A DNA stretch of 46,717 bases from Mesorhizobium caraganae (GTDB taxonomy: Bacteria; Pseudomonadota; Alphaproteobacteria; Rhizobiales; Rhizobiaceae): positions 1 to 46,717 of the forward strand of contig NZ_JAFCGY010000037.1 of NCBI RefSeq assembly GCF_016836705.1. Direction: 5' to 3'. Position 1 is the first letter of the stretch, and the number at the start of each line of letters is the position of its first letter. Below the pieces are notes generated by a model. That model was not told the DNA's origin, ran no database searches, and saw nothing but the letters and a program-made list of their open reading frames with translations. Of the stretch, positions 33,872 to 42,452 are shown piece after piece. The position numbers and the translations under genes are program-made.

Positions 33872-34132
33872 ATGGCCGACGACATCACCGAGACCAGCCA
33901 GACTGTTGCCGCCGGCCAGTTGCGCGCCTTCATCGAGCGCATCGAGCGGCTCGAGGAAGAAAAGAAGACCATCGCCGACGACATCAAGGAAGTGTTCGCC
34001 GAAGCCAAGGGCACCGGCTTCGACACCAAGGCGATGCGCTCGATCATCCGGCTGCGCAAGAAGGACCAGGCCGAGCGCCAAGAGGAAGAATCCATCCTCG
34101 ATCTGTACAAGGCCGCGCTCGGCATGGTGTAA
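33872..34132 (+). CDS. gapR: GapR-like DNA-binding protein (DUF2312)
   Basis: An 86-residue, highly charged helical protein. It matches the DUF2312 family, whose Caulobacter member GapR binds overtwisted AT-rich DNA ahead of replication and transcription. The central IERIERLEEEKKTIADDIKEVFAEAKGTGFDTKAMRSIIRLRKKD is the family core and forms the DNA-clamp helices. ATG 33872 has GGAGAAAAAC upstream. It is a single gene between pyc and a hypothetical gene; placement gives no further hint. Confidence 0.9.
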   Translation: MADDITETSQTVAAGQLRAFIERIERLEEEKKTIADDIKEVFAEAKGTGFDTKAMRSIIRLRKKDQAERQEEESILDLYKAALGMV

Positions 34133-34185
34133 GGCCGGGGGCAGCCTCCGGGCGTCGATAGCGGCGCCTTTCGACGGGTTGAACC

Positions 34186-34641
34186 ATGAGCGAATTCGAC
34201 TTTGGCGCCCGCCGCGCCTCTGAATTCCGCCAACGCAACTTCTGGGTGCTGTTCGCCGAACGGCATCCGGAGGAACGCGCATCCATGGCGCGGCGCGGAC
34301 CCTGGTTCTGGCAGCGCGGGCTGCCGGACTTCGCCCTGGTCCTGTCCATGTATGTCGCGCCGGCGCAAAACCATGTCGGCGTCTTCTTCGGCCGTAACGA
34401 GAAGTTCGGCGCCACTGAAGCCTGGTCGCGGCTGAAGCCTTTCCAGCCGGCGATCGAAGGCAGGCTGAAGCTCAGGCCGGAGCAGAGCTGCGAGGGTCTC
34501 GGCATCAATTCGATGTGGCGGGTGAACTGCTTTGCCGAGGACAACTGGCCGGCCATGGCCGACTGGCTGGTGACGGAATGCTCGCGCTTCGAGCACGCCG
34601 TTACTGAGGTGCTGGGACAGGTTGAGACCGGCTGGCGCTAA
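34186..34641 (+). CDS. Hypothetical protein
   Basis: A 151-residue soluble protein, rich in Trp and Phe, with no signal peptide or membrane segment. Features include RQRNFWVLFAERHPEE near the start, WFWQRGLPDFALVLSMYV and NHVGVFFGR in the middle, and NSMWRVNCFAEDNWPAMADWLV near the end. The layout recalls nuclease-related DUF4268-like proteins, but the match is too weak to name. Its last four bases overlap the convergent arsC. Confidence 0.65.
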   Translation: MSEFDFGARRASEFRQRNFWVLFAERHPEERASMARRGPWFWQRGLPDFALVLSMYVAPAQNHVGVFFGRNEKFGATEAWSRLKPFQPAIEGRLKLRPEQSCEGLGINSMWRVNCFAEDNWPAMADWLVTECSRFEHAVTEVLGQVETGWR

Positions 34642-35147
34642 TTCGGCTTCGGCGCGTCGCGGCCGATCTCATCCAGATGCTGCTGCAACGCCATGTGGTC
34701 CAGCGCGTCCATCGGCAGGTTGGTGAACAGCGATATGCGGTTGTTGAGCATGCGATAGGCATCAGCGAAGGCCAGATGCATTTCGGCGTCGGTGCCTTGT
34801 GCCTTGGCCGGATCCGGTATCGCCCACAGTGCGGTCATCGGGTGACCGGGCCAGACCGGGCAGGTCTCGTTGGCGGTGCTATCGCAGACGGTGAAGACGA
34901 AATCCATTTCCGGCGCGTCTGGCTTTGCAAACTCGTCCCAGCCTTTTGAGCGGGCGAAGCCGGTGTCGTAGTTGAGGCTCTCAAGCAGCTGCAGCGCGTA
35001 GGGATTGACGGTGCCCTTCGGCTGCGACCCGGCGGAGAAGGCCTTGAATTTCTCGGCGCCAACCCGGTTGAGGATGGCTTCGCCCATGATCGAGCGCGCC
35101 GAATTGGCGTTGCACAGGAACAGCACATTGTAGCTTTTGTCGCTCAT
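34638..35147 (-). CDS. arsC: Thioredoxin-type arsenate reductase ArsC / LMW phosphatase
   Basis: A 169-residue protein of the low-molecular-weight phosphatase fold. The P-loop LFLCNANSARS holds the catalytic Cys 12. A pair of further cysteines, Cys 88 and Cys 96 in VCDSTANETCPVWPG, are those needed for thioredoxin-coupled arsenate reduction, which favours ArsC over a plain tyrosine phosphatase. ATG 35147 has GGGAGGTC upstream. No arsR, arsB or acr3 gene lies nearby, so it is an orphan gene; its role in arsenate resistance is inferred from the cysteines. Confidence 0.85.
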   Translation of the reverse strand: MSDKSYNVLFLCNANSARSIMGEAILNRVGAEKFKAFSAGSQPKGTVNPYALQLLESLNYDTGFARSKGWDEFAKPDAPEMDFVFTVCDSTANETCPVWPGHPMTALWAIPDPAKAQGTDAEMHLAFADAYRMLNNRISLFTNLPMDALDHMALQQHLDEIGRDAPKPN

Positions 35148-35342
35148 CAAAGACCTCCCTCGCAGACGACCGGGATGAAGGAACGGCACGTTGTGCAAGG
35201 TAGCTTCGCGGCGGATGCCGGCAAGGGGCCATCCGGAAAGATTTCGCGATTGTTTGACGGCGATCGCCAAGCCATATGCTCTACGCGATCATCATGCGCG
35301 CCTGCCGCGCCCGGGATCGTTCCGAATGAAAGAGTTGAGCCG

Positions 35343-35681
35343 ATGCCAGGACCCGCGGAAAGCGAAGACGGCAAGATGGGCGGAGCGGCCGGCTTCTTCC
35401 GCTCCCGCTGGCACGGTGCCGTGTCCCTCGATCGTCTGTTCTGGCGCGACCTGGTCGTTGTCGGCACCGCGATCAACGTCGCGTCGTCGGTGGTCGCGCT
35501 CGTCCTGCTCGGGCTGAAGCTGCCGCTGGCCGTGGTGCTGGCCGTGCATTTCGCGCCGGTGCCCTACAACATATTCCTGACCCTGGCCGTCTGGCGAATC
35601 GCGGAAAAGGCCGGCGGCGCCAAGGCCTCGCTGATGATGCTCGGTTCCGCGCTATGGTTGATCCTGGTGGTCGTTGTTTGA
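35343..35681 (+). CDS. Small membrane protein of unknown function
   Basis: A 112-residue protein with three predicted membrane helices (about residues 37-57, 60-80 and 92-112). No family recognised. ATG 35343 is preceded by GAAAGAG. It is divergent from arsC; its stop is followed by a strong hairpin shared with the convergent msrB. Confidence 0.65.
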   Translation: MPGPAESEDGKMGGAAGFFRSRWHGAVSLDRLFWRDLVVVGTAINVASSVVALVLLGLKLPLAVVLAVHFAPVPYNIFLTLAVWRIAEKAGGAKASLMMLGSALWLILVVVV

Positions 35682-35700
35682 GGCGCCGGCAGGGCATGAA

Positions 35701-35724
35701 AAAGGGCGGCCGGAGCCGCCCTTT
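35701..35724. terminator. Bidirectional terminator between a membrane-protein gene and msrB
   Basis: AAAGGGCGGC-CGGA-GCCGCCCTTT is a perfect 10-bp stem with a four-base loop; its ends are A and T runs. It sits between two convergent genes and can act on both. Confidence 0.85.
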
Positions 35725-35745
35725 CCAAGATGACCGCGCTGCGGT

Positions 35746-36150
35746 TTAAGCCGCCGGCTCGAATTTCAGCGCCACGCCGTTGATGCAATAGCGCAGGCCG
35801 GTCGGCGGCGGGCCGTCCTCGAAGACATGGCCGAGATGGCTGCCGCAGCGGGCGCAGTGGCATTCGGTGCGGACCATGCCGTAGCTGCGGTCGACGGTGT
35901 TTTCGACCGAACCCGGCACCGGGTCGTTGAAGCTCGGCCAGCCGGTGCCGCTCTCGAACTTCAGCTTGGATTCGAACAGCGGCTGGTCGCAGCCGACGCA
36001 GGAAAAGGTTCCGGCGCGCTTTTCGTAGAGCAGGGCGCAGCTTCCGGGCCGTTCGGTGCCGTGGCCGCGCATGACGGCATACTGCTCCGGCGTCAGCCGG
36101 GCACGCCATTCGGCGTCAGTGCGGGTAACGGGGTAGGTGTGGGTATCCAT
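35746..36150 (-). CDS. msrB: Peptide-methionine (R)-S-oxide reductase MsrB
   Basis: A 134-residue repair enzyme for oxidised methionine in proteins. The zinc site is two CxxC pairs (Cys 51/54 and Cys 99/102), and the catalytic Cys 122 sits in LRYCINGVAL; FESGTGWPSF and GSHLGHVFEDGP are family motifs. ATG 36150 has GGAGATTGG upstream. No signal peptide, so cytoplasmic. It follows a VWA gene by 104 bases. Confidence 0.96.
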   Translation of the reverse strand: MDTHTYPVTRTDAEWRARLTPEQYAVMRGHGTERPGSCALLYEKRAGTFSCVGCDQPLFESKLKFESGTGWPSFNDPVPGSVENTVDRSYGMVRTECHCARCGSHLGHVFEDGPPPTGLRYCINGVALKFEPAA

Positions 36151-36253
36151 CCAATCTCCTCAGCCTTGGCGGCTTGTTGTTGGTTGCAGCCGGTATTCGC
36201 ACCAACATAAGCATTTGTTACACGCCTGCCCAGCGCAGAGGCGTGTTTGGGGC

Positions 36254-37444
36254 TCAATGCTTGCGTGAGAGCTGCTTGGTCGCGGCTTCGAGCCCGGCCA
36301 GCGTCAGCGGGAACATGCGGCCGCCGAAGATATCGCGGATCATCGCGATCGAGTGGGTGAAGCCCCAGTTCTTCTGGTTTTCGGGGTTCAGCCAGACCGC
36401 GTTCGGCCATTGTTGCAGCAGGCGGCCGAGCCAGACGGCGCCGGCTTCCGGGTTCCAGTGCTCGACCGAACCGCCGGGGTGCGCGATCTCGTAAGGGCTC
36501 ATCGAGGCGTCGCCGACGACGATCACCTTGTAGTCCGGGCCGTATTTGTGAAGCAGGTCGAAGGTCGAAATCACCTCGGCATGGCGGCGGCGGTTGTCCT
36601 TCCACACGCCCTCATAGAGGCAGTTGTGGAAGTAAAAATATTCGAGCTGGCGGAACTCGGCGCGGGCGGCCGAAAACAGCTCCTCGACGCTTTTGATGTG
36701 GTCGTCCATCGAGCCGCCGACATCGAAGAACATCAGAAGCTTCACAGCATTGCGCCGTTCGGGGCGCGTCTGCACGTCGAGATAGCCGTGCTCGGCGGTG
36801 GCATGGATGGTGCCGGGCAGGTCGAACTCTTCCTCCGCGCCCTCGCGCACCCAGCGGCGCAGCCGCTTCAGCGCCACCTTGATGTTGCGGGTGCCGAGCT
36901 CGACGGCGTCGTCGAAATTCCTGAACTCGCGCTTGTCCCACACCTTCACCGCACGGCGGTTGCGGCTTTCGTGCTGGCCGATGCGCACGCCTTCGGGATT
37001 GTAGCCATAGGCGCCGAAAGGCGAAGTGCCGCCGGTGCCGATCCATTTCGATCCGCCCTGGTGCCGGCCTCTTTGTTCCTCGAGCCGCTGCTTCAGCGTC
37101 TCCATCAGCTTGTCGAAACCACCGAGCGCCTCGACCAGTTTTTTCTCTTCCTCGGTCAGGTGCTTTTCGGCGAGTCGGCGCAGCCACTCCTCGGGGATGT
37201 TGGCGACATCGACCGCATCCGGTCCGCCCAGCGCTTCAATGCCCTTGAAGACATGCGCAAACACCTGGTCGAAGCGGTCGATATGACGCTCGTCCTTCAC
37301 CAAAGCGGCGCGGGCGAGGTAATAAAAACCCTCGACGTCATAATCGACCAGACCGGCTTCCAGCCCCTCCAGCAGCGACAGATATTCCCTGAGCGAAACG
37401 GGTACCCGCGCGGCCTTCAGTTCGAGGAAGAAGGGGATGAACAT
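36254..37444 (-). CDS. VWA domain protein of the CoxE family
   Basis: A 396-residue CoxE-like protein. The N-terminal half (FFLELKAARVPVSLREYLSLLEGLEAGL) is the family-specific region; the C-terminal part is a von Willebrand A domain with a metal site in FFDVGGSMDDH (DxGxS variant). CoxE-type proteins work with MoxR AAA+ ATPases as chaperones that load metals or mature enzymes. The MoxR partner is at 40552-41391, three genes upstream on the same strand. It begins 8 bases after a GNAT gene in the same direction. Confidence 0.9.
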   Translation of the reverse strand: MFIPFFLELKAARVPVSLREYLSLLEGLEAGLVDYDVEGFYYLARAALVKDERHIDRFDQVFAHVFKGIEALGGPDAVDVANIPEEWLRRLAEKHLTEEEKKLVEALGGFDKLMETLKQRLEEQRGRHQGGSKWIGTGGTSPFGAYGYNPEGVRIGQHESRNRRAVKVWDKREFRNFDDAVELGTRNIKVALKRLRRWVREGAEEEFDLPGTIHATAEHGYLDVQTRPERRNAVKLLMFFDVGGSMDDHIKSVEELFSAARAEFRQLEYFYFHNCLYEGVWKDNRRRHAEVISTFDLLHKYGPDYKVIVVGDASMSPYEIAHPGGSVEHWNPEAGAVWLGRLLQQWPNAVWLNPENQKNWGFTHSIAMIRDIFGGRMFPLTLAGLEAATKQLSRKH

Positions 37445-37451
37445 GGGCTAT

Positions 37452-37898
37452 CTACAGCAGATCGTACTCGATGAAGCCAGTCCGCCGGGCAACGCGGTCG
37501 TAGAGCTTGCGCGCGGTGGTGTTGGTTTCGTGGGTCATCCAGTAGACGTTCTTGACGCCGATCTTGCCGGCCTCCTGCTTTACCGCTTCGATCAGCGCCG
37601 CACCCACGCCCTTGCCGCGCACATCAGGGTCGGCGAACAGGTCCTGCAGGTAGCAGTTGTTTTTTTCGGACCAGCCGGAGCGATGGTAGAGATAGTGGGT
37701 CAGGCCGACCGCCTTGCCGTCGAGCGTGGCGATAAAACCCTTCGGCTCGAATTCTCCGTCAGTGAACAGCCGTTTCCAGGTGATGTCATACACCTCGTCA
37801 GGCAGCTTGGTTTCGTAGAAGGTGAGGTAGGCGGTCCACAGACGCCGCCAGTCGGCATGGTCGGCCTGCGCCAGCGGGCGGACGGTGATCTCGGTCAT
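37452..37898 (-). CDS. GNAT family N-acetyltransferase
   Basis: A 148-residue acetyltransferase. The acetyl-CoA loop is DLFADPDVRGKGVGAALIEAV, and YWMTHETNTTARKLYDRVARRTGF is the standard C-terminal motif. The substrate is unknown. It lies just upstream of the CoxE-like gene on the same strand and may share its transcript. Confidence 0.88.
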   Translation of the reverse strand: MTEITVRPLAQADHADWRRLWTAYLTFYETKLPDEVYDITWKRLFTDGEFEPKGFIATLDGKAVGLTHYLYHRSGWSEKNNCYLQDLFADPDVRGKGVGAALIEAVKQEAGKIGVKNVYWMTHETNTTARKLYDRVARRTGFIEYDLL

Positions 37899-37955
37899 TT
37901 AGGTTCCACCAAAGCATGACCCGTTCCGGCGGAATCAGATCAGGTACAGCTTCGC

Positions 37956-38819
37956 CTATACCACCGGCGAATTGTACTCGCGAAATGCGGTCGCCAGCAC
38001 ATGCAGGGCCTCGCGCGCTCGTGGTGCCAGCGTGTGCGAATGCAGCACCACTTCGGACGGGTCAAGCGGCGGCAGGCCAAGCTTGCGGCCAACCTCGACC
38101 AGGCCGGGAGGAACGACCCGGTGGGCCAGCGCCGAAATGGCAAAGCCCGCCGATACAGCAATGTTGACGGCCGCCCCGCCGCCGCCGACGAAGGCCTCTT
38201 CCCAGGCTATGCCTGCCTTGTTCAGCGTCTCGACCGCTCGCACACGGTCCGGGCAGCTGCATATCGTGCTTAGAAGCGCCAGGCGCAGCGGCGTTCCGCG
38301 CTGCCATTCGAAGGAAGGGGTCGCGAACCAGCCATAGTGGTTGCGCGACAAGGTCCGGCCCGGACGGCTGTCGCCTTCGCGGTGTACGATGATCGCATCC
38401 AGTTCGCCGCGATCGAACGCCTCCTTCAGAATTGTGCTGGTGTCGATCCTCAAACTGAGCGTGAGCGAGGGATCGTGCGCATGGAGCTGGGCAATCAGGA
38501 CGGAAAGCTCGGGGCCGGCGACATGATCGACAAAGCCGAGCGCGAGCCGGCAAGGTGCTTCGGCAAACTCAGCCATGGCGCGCTCATGCGCGGCCAGGAA
38601 GTCGCGCGCGGAGGGCAGGAAAACAGCCCCCTTCGCCGACAGACTGACGCGGCGCGGCGTGCGTTCGATTAGCCGCGCCCCGAGCTTTTCCTCGAGCCGG
38701 CGCAGCTTGACGCTGATTGTGGCCTGGGTGCTGCCCAATGCGGCAGCGGCGCGGGTGAAGCTCTGCAGGTCGGCCACCATCACGAAGGTGCGGACGGCAT
38801 CGACATCAAGACTGGTCAT
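37956..38819 (-). CDS. LysR-family regulator divergent from an MFS transporter
   Basis: A 287-residue LysR protein. The HTH (about residues 5-64; FTRAAAALGSTQATISVKLRRLEEKLG) and effector domain (about 90-280) are complete. It is divergent from the MFS gene at 38965 and likely controls it. An imperfect inverted repeat ATGCCAATTTGTCAT lies at 38842-38856, before its start. Confidence 0.9.
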   Translation of the reverse strand: MTSLDVDAVRTFVMVADLQSFTRAAAALGSTQATISVKLRRLEEKLGARLIERTPRRVSLSAKGAVFLPSARDFLAAHERAMAEFAEAPCRLALGFVDHVAGPELSVLIAQLHAHDPSLTLSLRIDTSTILKEAFDRGELDAIIVHREGDSRPGRTLSRNHYGWFATPSFEWQRGTPLRLALLSTICSCPDRVRAVETLNKAGIAWEEAFVGGGGAAVNIAVSAGFAISALAHRVVPPGLVEVGRKLGLPPLDPSEVVLHSHTLAPRAREALHVLATAFREYNSPVV

Positions 38820-38841
38820 TTACAACCTTCCGTCGGGCAGC

Positions 38842-38856
38842 ATGCCAATTTGTCAT
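38842..38856 (+). promoter_or_regulatory. Possible LysR operator between lysR and MFS genes
   Basis: ATGCCAATTTGTCAT is an inverted repeat of the form ATG-N-CAA-N-TTG-N-CAT. It lies 23 bases from the lysR start in the divergent intergenic region, a suitable place for autoregulation. Its fit to the LysR T-N11-A pattern is only fair. Confidence 0.45.
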
Positions 38857-38964
38857 TTCTGATATAGCCAACCATAGCCTTTTTTCATGGTCAAGTCTCC
38901 TCTATTTCAGGCCGATCGCGGTTTGAAGAGCATCGCCGCCCCATGTTCCGATGGAGAGATCGAT

Positions 38965-40509
38965 ATGCCGTTGCCAATTCAACGAAACACCATTGCGCTG
39001 ACCGGCGTGTGCCTGGCGTCGCTGCTGTTCGGGCTCGAAATCTCCAGCGTGCCGGTGATCCTGCCGAAACTGGAAAGCGTGCTCGCCGCCGATTTCAGGG
39101 ATTTGCAGTGGATCATGAATGCCTACACCATAGCCTGCACCACGGTGCTGATGGCGACCGGGACATTGGCCGACCGCTTCGGCCGCAAGAGCGTGATGGT
39201 GATCACCACCATCGCCTTCGGCCTCGCCTCGCTGCTGTGCGGCCTGGCTCCCAGTGCGCCGCTGCTGATCGCCGCCCGTTTCCTGCAAGGTCTTGCCGGC
39301 GGCGCGATGCTGACCTGCAGCGTCGCCGTCCTGTCGCACCAGTTCCAGGACGGCCGTGAACGTGGCAAGGCTTTCGTCGCCTGGAGCGTCGTCGCGGGCA
39401 TCGGGCTTGGCTTCGGTCCCGCCATCGGCGGCCTGATCGTGGCACTGTCGAACTGGCAGTGGGTGTTCCTCATCCACGTGCCGCTGGCGATCCTGGCGCT
39501 CGCCTTCATCGGCGCCGGTGTCACGCAATCGCGCGATCATAATGCCCAGACGCTCGACTGGGCCGGCATGCTGACGCTTTCAGCTGCAGTGTTCGGCTTC
39601 TCTTCTCTGATCACGCAAGGTGCGGACCTCGGAGCGAGCGCCCGCATCGGCGTGATATCAGCCTCGGTGGCGGCCTTCATTGCTTTTCTCGTCGCCGAGA
39701 GGGTCAATGCCTATCCGATGTTCGATTTCTCGGTCTTCCGCATCCGCCAGTTTTCCGGCGCGATCATGGGCGCGATCGGCATGAATTTCAGCTACTGGCC
39801 GTTCATCATCTATTTGCCGATCTATTATTCCGGCGTGCTCGGCTATGACAGCACGACGAGCGGCCTTTTGCTGCTCGTTTACACGCTGCCCTTCATGGTG
39901 ATGCCGCCAATCGCCGAGCGCATTCGCGCGCGCTATCAGGCGCGGATCGCCGTCCCGCTTGGCCTTTTGACATTGGGGATCGGCTTCATCGCCATGTGGA
40001 TCGGCTCCGGGCTCGAAGGGGCGACCTGGCTGGCCATGCTGCCCGGCACGCTGATCGCCGGCATCGGCATCGGTCTCACCAATTCACCGACCACCAACAC
40101 CACGACCGGCGCGGTGTCGCCGGATCGCGCCGGCATGGCCTCCGGCATCGACATCAGCGCCCGCCTGATCACGCTCGCCATCAACATCGCGGTGCTCGGC
40201 CTGCTGCTGACGCAGGGGATCGTTTCCTACCTGTGGACCACACTCGGCGCGGCGATGGAGCCGAACGAGTTGCGAGCGCTGGCGGAAAGGATCGCCACTG
40301 GAAATCTCAATGACTTGACGCAAGTCTCGCCCAAGCTCGCAACGCTCGATCCGTCCGGCGCCATTGTGCACGCCGCTCTGGTCAACGGTTTCAGCTGGGT
40401 CATGCTCTATTGCGGGCTCGGCGTTCTAGCTCTTTCGGTCATCGGGTTCGTCATTTTTGGGCCGAAGCGCGCCGCGCCGCAGGAAAGAGGGCTTGCTGCC
40501 GCCGAGTGA
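38965..40509 (+). CDS. MFS drug:H+ antiporter (DHA2-type)
   Basis: A 514-residue transporter with about 14 hydrophobic helices, the count of the DHA2 branch. ADRFGRKSVMV is the conserved loop after helix 2, and the antiporter motif C region (WSVVAGIGLGFGPAIGGLI) is well formed. ATG 38965 has GGAGAG upstream; an earlier frame to 38887 adds non-membrane sequence. Divergent from a LysR regulator, it looks like an inducible efflux pump; the substrate is unknown. Its end faces the moxR gene with a 7-bp hairpin (40507-40526) between. Confidence 0.92.
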   Translation: MPLPIQRNTIALTGVCLASLLFGLEISSVPVILPKLESVLAADFRDLQWIMNAYTIACTTVLMATGTLADRFGRKSVMVITTIAFGLASLLCGLAPSAPLLIAARFLQGLAGGAMLTCSVAVLSHQFQDGRERGKAFVAWSVVAGIGLGFGPAIGGLIVALSNWQWVFLIHVPLAILALAFIGAGVTQSRDHNAQTLDWAGMLTLSAAVFGFSSLITQGADLGASARIGVISASVAAFIAFLVAERVNAYPMFDFSVFRIRQFSGAIMGAIGMNFSYWPFIIYLPIYYSGVLGYDSTTSGLLLLVYTLPFMVMPPIAERIRARYQARIAVPLGLLTLGIGFIAMWIGSGLEGATWLAMLPGTLIAGIGIGLTNSPTTNTTTGAVSPDRAGMASGIDISARLITLAINIAVLGLLLTQGIVSYLWTTLGAAMEPNELRALAERIATGNLNDLTQVSPKLATLDPSGAIVHAALVNGFSWVMLYCGLGVLALSVIGFVIFGPKRAAPQERGLAAAE

Positions 40510-40551
40510 GCGGCCCAAGCCGCTCATAGCTGTTAGCCGGCCCCGCCGCCC

Positions 40552-41391
40552 TTACCCCTGCCGCCTGGCCATAAAGGCCAGGCGTTCGAACAGATGCACA
40601 TCCTGCTCGTTCTTCAGCAGTGCGCCATGCAGCTTGGGCAGCGCGTTCTTGGGATCGGCGCGCAGATCTTCCGGTGCGATGTCGTCGGCGACCAGCAGGC
40701 GGATCCAGTCGAGCGCCTCGGAGGTCGACGGCTTCTTCTTCAGCCCTGGCACGTCACGGATCTCGTAGAACTGGGTCAGTGCCGCGCGCACCAGATTCTG
40801 CTTGATGCCGGGATAGTGGACATCGACGATTTTGTGCAGCGTGTCGACGTCGGGAAAGCGGATGTAGTGGAAGAAGCAGCGGCGCAGGAAGGCGTCGGGC
40901 AGTTCCTTCTCGTTGTTGGAGGTGATGATGACGATCGGCCGGACCGCGGCGCGAATGGTCTCGCCGGTCTCGTAGACGAAGAACTCCATCCGGTCGAGTT
41001 CCTGCAGCAGATCGTTGGGAAACTCGATGTCGGCCTTATCGATCTCGTCGATCAGCAGCACGACCTTCTTGCCGGCCGCGAACGCCTCCCACAGCTTGCC
41101 GCGCTTGATGTAGTTCCTGATGTCGTTGAAGCGCTCGTCGCCGAGCTGGCTGTCGCGCAGCCGCGAGACCGCGTCATATTCATAGAGCCCTTGCTGCGCG
41201 CGCGTCGTCGACTTGACGTGCCATTCGATCAGGTCGAGGCCGAGTGCCGCCGCCACTTGCCTGGCAAGTTCGGTCTTGCCGGTACCGGGCTCGCCCTTGA
41301 CCAGCAAGGGCCGCTCCAGCGCGATCGCCGCATTGACCGCCACCATCAGATCCTTGTCGGCGACATAGGCCGCCGTGCCTTCAAAACGCAT
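40552..41391 (-). CDS. MoxR-family AAA+ ATPase
   Basis: A 279-residue AAA+ ATPase. Walker A is GEPGTGKT (33-40), Walker B is VVLLIDEIDKAD and the sensor region IVIITSNNEKELPDAFLRRCFFHY. It belongs to the MoxR branch that pairs with VWA proteins. ATG 41391 has GAGGAG six bases upstream. Its likely CoxE partner lies at 36254-37444, separated by an MFS/LysR pair and a GNAT gene. Confidence 0.92.
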   Translation of the reverse strand: MRFEGTAAYVADKDLMVAVNAAIALERPLLVKGEPGTGKTELARQVAAALGLDLIEWHVKSTTRAQQGLYEYDAVSRLRDSQLGDERFNDIRNYIKRGKLWEAFAAGKKVVLLIDEIDKADIEFPNDLLQELDRMEFFVYETGETIRAAVRPIVIITSNNEKELPDAFLRRCFFHYIRFPDVDTLHKIVDVHYPGIKQNLVRAALTQFYEIRDVPGLKKKPSTSEALDWIRLLVADDIAPEDLRADPKNALPKLHGALLKNEQDVHLFERLAFMARRQG

Positions 41392-41537
41392 GCTTGCTCC
41401 TCGGTTGGTCATCGCGACCGTAAGGACGCCGCCCGGCCTGTGCAAGGGCGAGCCGGTCGCGACGAAAAAGGGCGTGCATCCGAAATGGAAACATCGGCTC
41501 GTGTCACTGGCGCTGGACCGACCAGCGGCCTATATTG

Positions 41538-41680
41538 GGGGCGACGGTCTGTGCTTCCCGGCAGGAGAACATTTTCCCCGGGGCCTTAACGATCCTTAGG
41601 GAGCTGTCCCTGGGAAGACCCGTGGGTTTTCTCATACGGCGCCCACCTACTTTGTAGGTTCCCGGGATCGCTCTCTCCAC
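41538..41680 (+). ncRNA. ssrS: 6S RNA
   Basis: The sequence between moxR and the cyclo-ligase gene has the features of alphaproteobacterial 6S RNA, the promoter mimic that binds sigma-70 RNA polymerase. The closing stems GGGCGA (41538-41543) with TCGCTC (41668-41673) and TCCCGG (41556-41561) with CCGGGA (41662-41667) bracket a central region that includes GCCTTAACGATCCTTAGGGA, CTGTCCCTGGGAAGACCCGT and the hairpin CCTACTTTGTAGG. A TATATT lies at 41531-41536, seven bases before the 5' stem. Position directly upstream of the 5-formyl-THF cyclo-ligase gene is the conserved ssrS location across proteobacteria. The ends are approximate. Confidence 0.82.
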
Positions 41681-41796
41681 CGGTTGTGTGGATCGTCACT
41701 CAAGGCCAAGCATCCACTGACATTTCGGTGGATCGTGCGGTAGAAAACGTTGCTCCTGACACTCCGCTCAAATCCGACCTTTTCTACCTTGGCTTC

Positions 41797-42381
41797 ATGA
41801 CCTCTCCGAAAGAACTCAAGAAACATCTCCGCAAGGAAGCACTCGGCCGCCGCGATGCGCTCGATGCGTTCTGGCGGGTGGAGGCCGCGCTGGAAATGGC
41901 CGAGACGTCGCGCGATCACCTCGCGGTCGAGCCGGGCCAGATCGTCTCCGGCTTCTGGCCGATGCGCTCGGAGGTCGACGTGCGGCCGCTGATGTTCGCT
42001 TTGCGCGAGCAAGGGGCAAGGCTTTGCCTGCCGGCCATTCTCGACAAGACCACCATCGTCTTTCGCGAACTGGTGCGGGGCGCGCCGATGGTCGAGATGG
42101 GTTTTGGCACGGTCGGTCCGCATGAGGAAGCCGAGGTTCTCGATCCCGCGGTGATGTTGGTGCCGCTCGCTGCTTTCGATGCGCGCGGCCATCGCCTTGG
42201 CTACGGCGCCGGCCACTATGACCGGGCGATCGCGCGCCTGCACGCCATGGGGCGCCAACCCCGATTGATCGGCATCGCCTTCGACTGCCAGGAGGTAGCG
42301 CGGGTTCCCGACGAGCCACATGACGTCGTCATTCCGGAAATACTCACCGAGAGCGGCTTGCGCCGCTTCGATATCGCTTAA
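41797..42381 (+). CDS. ygfA: 5-formyltetrahydrofolate cyclo-ligase
   Basis: A 194-residue enzyme that returns 5-formyl-THF to the folate pool as 5,10-methenyl-THF, using ATP. Family motifs are KKHLRKEALGRRDAL near the start, FWPMRSEVDVRPL, and LVPLAAFDARGHRLGYGAGHYDRAI, which holds the ATP site. ATG 41797 is used; a longer frame runs into the 6S RNA. It is the conserved neighbour of 6S RNA. Confidence 0.93.
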   Translation: MTSPKELKKHLRKEALGRRDALDAFWRVEAALEMAETSRDHLAVEPGQIVSGFWPMRSEVDVRPLMFALREQGARLCLPAILDKTTIVFRELVRGAPMVEMGFGTVGPHEEAEVLDPAVMLVPLAAFDARGHRLGYGAGHYDRAIARLHAMGRQPRLIGIAFDCQEVARVPDEPHDVVIPEILTESGLRRFDIA

Positions 42382-42452
42382 AAAGTCGCGATCCGCTTAA
42401 CGCGTTTCCAAGACATGCCGGGGTAGTTTTTTGCTCAATACGACCCGAGCCG

